A program made the translations under genes and the position numbers. Shown here piece by piece: positions 1-5,771 of a stretch of DNA of 5,771 bases (the stretch's first letter is position 1; each line of letters begins with the position of its first letter). The DNA comes from an uncultured Clostridium sp. (GTDB taxonomy: Bacteria; Bacillota; Clostridia; Peptostreptococcales; Peptostreptococcaceae), in NCBI GenBank assembly GCA_937944945.1, contig CALEBD010000131.1, positions 1-5,771 of the forward strand, written 5' to 3'. The notes beneath the pieces were generated by a model. That model was not told the DNA's origin. It did no database searches and saw only the letters and a list, made by a program, of their open reading frames with translations.

Positions 1-3000
1 TCCATTCCTTAGCAGACCTATAATATTCTATTACACTGCCAACAGCATCTACTTTTAATACAGCAGGATTGTCTAATCTAGCAATATAGTTCTATGGTAT
101 AAGATTAAGTCTTTCTCCATTCGGTTTATTAAGGGCTTTATTAAATCCTTTATCATCATTACGTACAGATAATTTATCTTTAAACCACTCAGAAAATCCT
201 TTAAATGGGGCAGATAATTTATATAAACCTTTAGAGGCTCTCCATTCAGCACCAATATATCTGTATAAGCTACCAGATATTTGTGGAGTCCTATAAGGAT
301 AAATTTTACTTAAATTGGTATATTCCGCATTAGCCTCAGCCATTGTCTGTAGTAAAGCATCATATAATGCTTTAACTTCTGGATTATTCTAAATTTTATT
401 ATATCTGTCCGAGGAATCGTATTTATCTTCTTTAGGAATCCAGTATTCATCTTTTAATTCAGGGTGATCTACCTGAGCTCGATAATAGGCTTTATTATAA
501 AAAGGGCTATCCTTAGATACTTCTAACCAATTATTATTAGGTACTCTTTCGATTAAACTTTCATCCTTAGGAACAAGTTTAGTATACCAAGATTTAGGAA
601 CTGTTTTAATACTTACTCTACCATTACTATCCGTGCTTTTAATAGTATATGCATTAGCTTGTAGCCATAGTTGTGCAGATTCTGGGTCATCGTTTAGCAA
701 TGAATCATAAAACTTACGTTTATCTTCATACCACTATTTTGTAGGAACAGTTTTTGCAATTTCATCAAACTCATATTCCCCAGGAATAGTAGAAGCTTTC
801 TTTTGTTTCCTTATTTGAGTCATTCTACGAGATATAGCGCTAAGTGCATTTTTAGTCCCTTGAGGCAGATTATTAGCATCTATTTCCCCAGTAGAATCTT
901 CTCGAAACATAGACAATATTGCTCTTCTACGTTCCTATAATGCTGCGTATTCTTCTCCGTAATATTTTTTAGCAGCTTTATCTAGCATTTGATAAAACTT
1001 TTCTTTATACTATACTTTAGAATTAAGCTCCAGCCATTCATCTTTTTGAGCTTGTGTAAGCGTTTTATCGCTCATTACACGAGCTTTTTCTTTTTCATAA
1101 GCTTCGCTATTCTTAGTCAATACAATGCCTTCAGAAAGCTTTTTATTAAGTTCCTATAGTTCTTCCGCTACCTATAATTGTATACCTTGTTTTTTACGGC
1201 CATTTATATCATATATACTAGCTAACTATTTTTTTTCTAACTAATGCTTTTTTAACTGAGCTCTTTCTTGGGGGTTTAATCTTTCTAGTCTAACTATACC
1301 ATAATTATCTCTAGCTTTATTTTGTAGGTTACGAATATTTATTTGTATAGATTCCCTTTGCTACTGTGTTTCATTACTAAGGTGATTGAAAGCCTCATAA
1401 TAATCAGCAGTAAAACGCCTTTCACAATGTTCCGATAACCATTTATTTCTCAGTTTATTATATTCTATACGTATTGCTCTATTTTCTGGTAAATTTAAGT
1501 CAGTAATATCAATACCTAATTGCATACAAATATTATCCATCTCTTTTTTGTACGCTTTTTCAAATTTCCCATAATTTCTAGACCTTACAAAATATCCAGT
1601 AGTGTTACCATCATCGTCTACCTCAAATAGCTATAGTTGATTATATTTATTAGTTTTCTATAATAGTTCTACTAACTAGTTTTGTTTAGCGTAGGTATCT
1701 TTTCTTACTTTTTCTTCGGCACCATTTATAAGATAAAAAATAGATTTTATACAATCGTCCTTTATTTTATCTCCAGCACCAAATAAATAAGTAAGATAAG
1801 ATATATCCTTATCGTAAGATGTAATATCAGTCTATTCGTATCTATATATGGTAACAGCTCCTACTTCTACTCCGACATCTTTTAGTATTTTAGATGCGTT
1901 CCTGGCTATCTAGCTTTTAACTATAAGTTGCCCTTCTGTTAATAAAGCCTAATACGACTTAGCTCTCTTTATCAATCTATCTAGTTTGTAGTTGCCATTG
2001 CCATCTTTACCTACTATTTCTCTATAGGGTTCCCTATATATCAGTTGCTGAACTATATCGTCTACTATACCAACATAAAAACTAAAGAAATTCTAGTCTA
2101 AATCATTAAGTTTAGTATCATCTATTATTTCATTATTTTTTCTAGCTTTTATTAACATTTCAGATGCTGTTTTGATTTCATCTGCTGACTGTTGTAGGAA
2201 ATTATTAATACTTTCATAGTCTGATACTAAACCCTGAGTAATATTCTAAATTTGCCACTCCATAGTTTTTTTAGCTTGCTACTCTACTATAGGATCCGGA
2301 TGTTTAAATATTTTTAAACGAGATTGTAGCGCTTCATTTATACTTTGCGCTAAATTATGAGTAATTTTTTCAAACTATTCTTTATCTTGTTCTATCTAAT
2401 CTAACTGGGATTCCATATTAAAGATAGCTTGTTGCTACCTAGATACTAAATCGTTAGTATTATCAAAAAAGTACTAATAGGGAATATTATTATCCACATT
2501 AAATGATATTAAATCTAACAATTCTCCCTATATTACTTCAATATCTTGTTGACTATACTATTTTGTGAGTAGATTTACTATACTTCGCCATATTTTTTGT
2601 AGCAAATCTTTTATTGAATTTACTTCATTTTTATTTGCAATATCATTTATAATGTTTTCTACAAATGACTAGTTAGTTAATAATTCTGAAGTGAATTCAT
2701 ATATATCTTTTAAACCGTAATAATCTCCTGTTTCTTTTTTAGGGCCTTCAATTAGTAAAACCTTTTTATAAAGTTTATTTATTGTATCATATACATATTT
2801 CTCTTGCTAAGAGAAATTTTTGCCCTATTTTACTCTATATATACTGCTTACTGTATAAGCATGCACTATCTCATGCATTAACGTTCTGATATTTTTATCA
2901 GTACTCTACATTGAAAAAGTTGCAGGATTAATTCTTATTGTATTATTTGTTAAAGAATAATCCATATACTAAGTATTAGCAGATAATTCAATTAATATAT

Positions 3001-3595
3001 TACTATCCTTAAACAAGTTATACAGATTATCAAATCTACTTCCGGCATAGTAGAACTATAGTTGCTACAGAGCATTAGAAACGGTAGTCACAGTGTCTTT
3101 ATGGAATATTTTCTATAAAGTATAATCTAACCCTATGTTAGGGTCGTACTCAAAAACAGGTTCTGCTTTAAAGATACTATCATCCTAAGTAGAGAAAACC
3201 CCTTGATTATCTACCGATTTTATTTGATTTGAGTTAATAGCTACGAATTCTTTTGAAGTATCCAATTGATTTGTTGTTTCAACTAAAATTCCGTCATTTC
3301 CTTGAGGAATAGTTTTAGTACTAATAAAATCTCCATCTTCATCATAATATCCTTCTTCCTTAGACCATTGTCGGAACTCATGTAATGTCTAAAAATTAAT
3401 AGGATTCTTTATATTTAAAAATACACTATAATAAGTAGGAGAGCCAGTTTTTCTTCTAAATGTGACAGCATTGGCAAATTCATTCGCTTTCTACACATTG
3501 TCTGTAAAAAAATTCCCTAATGTGGCAGTACCAGTACCTTTCAATGTATTTCCAGTTTGTTGACTTCTGTCAAATATATTTATGTTATAAAATCT
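1..3595 (-). CDS. Main part of giant polyvalent protein: rest of ART-like domain, zincin-like protease, helical and uncharacterised regions (TAG as Gln)
   Basis: The frame opens just after a TGA at 3598-3596 and stays open to the window edge, so the 3' end is missing. It holds 36 in-frame TAG codons and no TAA or TGA. About 48 further glutamines use CAA or CAG, so TAG gives over 40% of Gln. Numbered from ATG 3927 with a -1 shift at the T4 run, the window reaches residue 1309. Order: rest of the ART-like domain (to about 240), zinc peptidase-like domain (about 290-420, HEIVHA and EFTSE), helical Gln/Lys/Glu-rich region (about 490-650), conserved-looking block with LFGAGD and RNYGKF (about 710-790), second helical region (about 845-1000), then an unrecognised C-terminal region (YTKLVPKDE, PQISGS). 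The first in-frame ATG is only at 2965, deep in the domains. Restart is therefore unlikely, and this is the continuation of the 3927 gene. Likely role: virion-packaged or injected multidomain effector (inference). Confidence 0.88.
900..1400 (-). other. Second long helical, highly charged region
   Basis: Residues of about 845-1010 are rich in Glu, Lys, Gln and Arg, with segments such as LSNETQQQRESIQINIRNL, ERAQLKKHQLEKKQLASIYD and VAEELQELNKKLSEG. Eight or more recoded TAG codons fall at polar positions (1361, 1241, 1226, 1172, 1154, 1010, 935). Stretches of this kind (KKQLASIYDINGRKK) resemble, from memory, parts of large hypothetical proteins of gut Bacteroidales phages. I cannot name a domain. 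It is probably elongated and helical. Confidence 0.5.
2100..2470 (-). other. Helical, coiled-coil-like Gln/Glu/Lys-rich region
   Basis: Residues of about 490-610 in the joined protein alternate charged and hydrophobic positions with almost no Pro or Gly. Examples are FNMESQLDQIEQDKEQFEKI and FLQQSADEIKTASEMLIKAR. Six recoded TAG codons lie here (2435, 2396, 2375, 2279, 2246 and, at the edge, 2474), often beside CAA-encoded Gln, as in RQQQ. It is probably a spacer or oligomerisation helix between the protease and later regions. The call rests on composition and periodicity judged by eye. Confidence 0.55.
2684..3060 (-). other. Zinc metallopeptidase-like (zincin) domain
   Basis: LMHEIVHAYT contains an HExxH zinc-binding helix; HEIVH is encoded at 2875-2861, residues 352-356 of the joined protein. 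It is preceded by a short strand-like segment, NNTIRINP, as is usual before the active-site helix of zincins. About 55-60 residues later, YYGLKDIYEFTSELLTN has the ExxxE pattern (EFTSE, 2698-2684) typical of the helix carrying the third, glutamate zinc ligand. All expected catalytic and zinc residues are present. Phage polyvalent proteins often pair such a protease with an ADP-ribosyltransferase. It may process its own polypeptide or a host protein; which one cannot be seen. Confidence 0.8.
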
Positions 3596-3696
3596 TCATT
3601 AGTACCATGATATACAATCAGCGGTTCTCCATTTTCATCTACTATCTTTGATGAACCTTCAACGTTGTTTATCCAATCACCAAACCAATTTTTAAA
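3215..3696 (-). other. ART-PolyVal-type ADP-ribosyltransferase-like domain (spans the frameshift)
   Basis: The domain covers residues 78 to about 238 of the joined product. Visible landmarks in order are FKNWFGDW (3696-3673), YHGT (3612-3601), FDRS after the frame change, GNFFTDNVQKANEFAN, YSVFLNIKNPINF, DGILVETTN and EFVAINSNQIKSVDNQG (NQIKS at 3229-3215). This series is the signature of the ADP-ribosyltransferase-like domain of polyvalent proteins, in which the YHGT His and a later aromatic and acidic residue line the NAD site. The E in DGILVE is a candidate for the last catalytic position. Transfer of ADP-ribose to a host target is the family expectation; activity and target here are unproven. 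The first recoded TAG of the gene (3491-3493) lies inside this domain. Confidence 0.82.
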
Positions 3697-3927
3697 TTCG
3701 TCTGTAAACACTTTTACTTTAGCCTTAATAGCTTGTTCACGATTGCCATTATAATGGCTCAAAAGATCTGAAAACAGCTTAGAAGGCTCCCCATTGGGAG
3801 CCTGATCTATAGCATGACCGTTATTTTCAGACACTACGTAATATGCAGCGTCTTTACTACCTAATACTGTAATAAGTTCGTCTACTGCTGCTTTTACTTC
3901 TTTATTATCTAAAATTAAACACTGCAT
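3580..3927 (-). CDS. N-terminal piece of polyvalent protein: linker plus first part of ART-like domain, cut by frameshift
   Basis: This frame begins with ATG at 3927-3925, two bases after the upstream TAA, and stops at TAA 3582-3580 after 115 codons. An A/G-rich stretch (AAAGAAGAATG) about 16 bases before the ATG could help initiation. Residues 43-74 (APNGEPSKLF..., then LSHYNGNREQAI) are a linker typical of phage and mobile-element polyvalent proteins. FKNWFGDW (78-85) and then VDENGEPLIVYHGT (ending at residue 109) match the start of the ART-PolyVal ADP-ribosyltransferase-like family. YHGT is expected to supply the NAD-binding His (H107). The family normally continues for well over 100 residues beyond YHGT, but this frame stops six residues later. 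The missing part is found at once in the -1 frame. This is therefore the 5' piece of one gene, not a complete small protein. It contains no TAG codon. Confidence 0.88.
   Translation of the reverse strand: MQCLILDNKEVKAAVDELITVLGSKDAAYYVVSENNGHAIDQAPNGEPSKLFSDLLSHYNGNREQAIKAKVKVFTDEFKNWFGDWINNVEGSSKIVDENGEPLIVYHGTNEDFIT
3583..3598 (-). pseudogene. -1 frameshift inside the ART-like domain (T4 run)
   Basis: The protein switches from the 3927 frame to the -1 frame here. The downstream frame is closed by TGA at 3598-3596 and the upstream frame by TAA at 3582-3580. The change must therefore fall in the about 13 bases between them, which contain a T4 run at 3592-3589. Adding one T there gives NEDF-YNINIFDRS, the expected progression of the ART-PolyVal fold (YHGT, short loop, FDRS). 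The surrounding GAT TTT ATA does not fit the X XXY YYZ slippery pattern, because ATA cannot re-pair as TAT. A lost base is likelier than programmed frameshifting. Both flanks keep intact coding and family motifs, so any mutation is recent or an assembly artefact. Confidence 0.82.
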
Positions 3928-3929
3928 AA

Positions 3930-5771
3930 TTACTTACATTCTTCTTTACGTTTTTTACCATTTTTTTTCAGATTATTCATAGTACCTTCATCTATTTCAA
4001 CTATGTCATCAATAGGGGTTTCTACACTATCTATGATTTCTGTTATGAGTTCGGTAACATCAACAGTTTCAGGTTCTGGAGTTAAATCTTCAAATTCTAT
4101 TCCACTGTCAGTTTCCATTCCATCTAAGTCTGCTAATAATGTATCATCTATATGATTTATATTATCTATTTCAGATGGATCTGAAGAATTGTCTATAAAT
4201 TCTTCAGGAGATATAGTTTCTGATGATGTTATTTCCTATTCCTGAGTACTGCTATCCTATATTTCCTGATCAGTATAGTTATCTGCTTGATCTAACTCTA
4301 TAGAAGCTTTTTCTTCTATATTATCGTAATTAGAATAATCTACAGAGTGATAACTATCATCTTTCACGAATACAATAGGTTCTTTTCCTCTTAATAACTG
4401 AACTCGCTTATCTATTAGATTAAATACATTATTTATCTAATCCAACATTTTATCAGTAAAATTATTAGTATCAAATGCCGATGGTTGATCGCCTTCTTTA
4501 TACAACTCATATATTGAGTTAGAACCAGCATCATACCCCAATTTAGGTACTACTGTATATATTCTCTCAATAGTCTTTCCAGTATCAAGATTCACTATAT
4601 CACCTATTCTTTGGTATACGTCAATATTATTGCCTGTACCTACTATTTTAAAGAATTTATAGTTTCTAGATATGTCATAATCTCCTTTCACACTTATAAC
4701 TGTGTTAACATTTACCCTAGTCTTACTAGTTGCAGATGCTAGGTTAATCACATTAGAAACTCGTTCTCCGCCTTCATCATCACGTCTAACTCTTCTAACA
4801 AATACAGGTACGATGTCATTATCTCTCCAATAGTTTCTTACCAAACTTAAATATATAGAATCTACCTAATCAGATGTATTATTGCTATTTATTACAGAAG
4901 TATCTCCGTAATTTAATTTGTTAATAGCGTCAGCAATAGATGACACGTATCCTAATTTTCTCTTATACCACATAGGTACTAAGTTAAAGAATGAATTAGG
5001 AGTTCTATTATCATAACTAGTTAAAAATGAGTACTTAACTAAGGTTTCAGCAAATTCCTTAATAACATTATCTTCGCTAGTAAGTAAGTCATAGAATGCT
5101 GATCTTAGTCTGTCCTCATAATACCTAGAATTATTCATAGTAGATGTGGACGTGTTGATATAACTTATATTTCTTTTATTATTAGAAGTTACTGCCTGTA
5201 GATAGTTAAGTAGTTCATTCGTAATATTACCAGATTCATCTACAAAAGTCATCAGATTAATATCATCCTTATTAACTCTAATATAGTTCTTTATACTGTT
5301 TAATCTACGAGCAATGCTATCTTTTCCAAATAAAACGTCATTTATATCACTGTCAGTTAACATAAGATTTGTACTATTAGCTACTACTTTAGCTCTAATT
5401 ATACTTTCTATTTTATTAGAAAGGGCTCCAACATATTCTTTATTACTAGTAGCTTTATATTTAAATAATATAGATTTACCATTATTAGTAGGAACATAAT
5501 TTCCCCCTCTTATTTGCTATAATATAGAAGTAAGTATCTCTTTATAACCATTTGTAGCTGCAAATACTTGTGATCTCAACATATTATTTGATAAATCCAT
5601 AGCATATATCAACTTCTTATGTAAGAACGTATTTCCAAAGTAAACGTTTAGTCCATTTGTATTTGCTATAGTAGTAAAGAATTTTTCTTTATTATCCTCT
5701 ATAAATGTAGTATAAGAATTATAAAAGTTCTATAATTGAGATAAGTTATTACCATACTTCTTAGTATCTAT
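3930..5771 (-). CDS. C-terminal part of a large uncharacterised phage protein, TAG read as Gln (5' end outside window)
   Basis: I do not recognise this protein. The frame enters at the window edge and runs 613 codons to a TAA stop at 3932-3930. Six in-frame TAG codons (low coordinates 5730, 5517, 4866, 4437, 4257, 4236) must be read through; there is no internal TAA or TGA. Ten other glutamines use CAA or CAG. No signal peptide or membrane segment is visible. The first part (about 5771-4900) is Asn/Lys/Leu/Ser-rich and probably helical. The middle (about 4840-4440) looks like a globular, strand-rich domain, with stretches such as FFKIVGTGNN, VYQRIGDIV and YTVVPKLGYD. After that comes an acidic tail of more than 100 residues and a Lys-rich end. 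The next gene starts two bases downstream, so both are probably in one operon. Large proteins of this build are common in crAss-like phages, but the function is unknown. The true start lies beyond 5771. Confidence 0.85.
3933..4330 (-). other. Acidic low-complexity C-terminal tail with basic tip in the upstream protein
   Basis: The end of the upstream protein is an Asp/Glu/Ser/Thr/Ile-rich, probably disordered segment. Between the Lys codon at 4310-4308 and the Lys codon at 3968-3966 there are 113 consecutive residues without a single Lys or Arg. The last dozen residues are the opposite, with a cluster ending GKKRKEECK. Two of the gene's six recoded TAG codons (4257, 4236) lie in this tail, within a Gln/Glu/Ser/Thr run. 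Such a tail could bind a basic partner or be a flexible linker; this is inference from composition only. Confidence 0.75.

Noticed and set aside
73..255. A 60-codon minus-strand frame in a different register
   Set aside because: It overlaps the continuous code-15 frame with its family-like motifs and is a shadow of it.
389..916. Separate small genes at 389-700 and 734-916 (and 92-343, 4437-4844, 4866-5363, 3930-4118)
   Set aside because: These are pieces of the two long frames, cut at TAG codons or started at internal Met/TTG; reading TAG as Gln merges them without any overlap or gap.
2..2965. Independent gene starting at the first in-frame ATG (2965) of the downstream frame
   Set aside because: This start would cut into the zincin domain upstream of HEIVHA and drop the second half of the ART-like domain, which is well preserved in the same frame up to 3595.
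3583..3598. Canonical -1 programmed frameshift site
   Set aside because: TTTT allows the P-site tRNA to slip, but the A-site ATA cannot re-pair with TAT, and I see no clear downstream stem in this AT-rich stretch. It is kept only as a minor alternative.
5314..5499. A 61-codon plus-strand frame with a hydrophobic product
   Set aside because: It lies entirely antisense to the strong minus-strand frame; its Leu/Ile-rich product is what the reverse of Asn/Lys/Ser-rich coding would give.
1..5771. Pseudogene decay as the explanation for the many TAG codons
   Set aside because: Decay would give TAA and TGA as well as TAG, plus frameshifts. Here only TAG occurs in over 1,800 codons, with a single frame break.
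3930..5771. Lower TAG density in the upstream gene as a sign of different recoding use
   Set aside because: TAG is 6 of 16 Gln codons there and 36 of about 84-87 in the polyvalent gene; the density differs because Gln content differs, not because codon choice does.
1..5771. Suppressor or other tRNA, CRISPR array, insertion sequence, terminator
   Set aside because: Nearly every base is in a supported coding frame. No cloverleaf-like GC stems, spaced repeats, transposase motifs or stem-plus-T-run were seen by eye.

Overview
The window is a strongly AT-rich, gene-packed stretch in which all recognisable coding runs on the minus strand. It reads sensibly only if TAG is a sense codon. With TAG as glutamine (NCBI translation table 15), two very large frames fill the window with almost no non-coding DNA. 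They contain 42 in-frame TAG codons and no in-frame TGA or TAA, apart from the true TAA that ends the first gene and the stops at one local frameshift. This pattern, together with the domain types, points to a recoded tailed phage of gut Bacteroidales, most likely crAss-like. The host and lineage are inferred; the recoding is read from the sequence.

Layout in transcription order (high to low coordinates). (1) Positions 5771-3930 hold the last 613 codons of a large protein I do not recognise. It starts outside the window and ends in a long acidic tail with a short basic tip. (2) Two bases after its TAA stop, an ATG at 3927 opens a second, very large gene that runs off the window at position 1, giving at least about 1,309 residues. 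It is a phage polyvalent protein. It has an N-terminal linker and an ADP-ribosyltransferase-like domain (ART-PolyVal type, FKNWFGDW and YHGT motifs), then a zinc metallopeptidase-like domain (HEIVHA plus EFTSE). These are followed by long Gln/Lys/Glu-rich helical regions and an uncharacterised C-terminal region.

The second gene is broken by a -1 frame change at about 3586-3595, inside the ART-like domain and just after YHGT. As written, it is a 115-codon N-terminal piece (3927-3580) and a downstream frame open from 3595 to the window end. The domain continues across the break, so the two pieces belong to one protein. The break is either a lost base at a T4 run (sequencing, assembly or natural mutation) or, less likely, programmed frameshifting.

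The two genes are probably co-transcribed. By analogy with other polyvalent proteins, the second product may be packaged in the virion and delivered with the phage DNA to act on host targets. That role is inference. I see no tRNA, CRISPR array, insertion sequence, promoter or terminator in the window.
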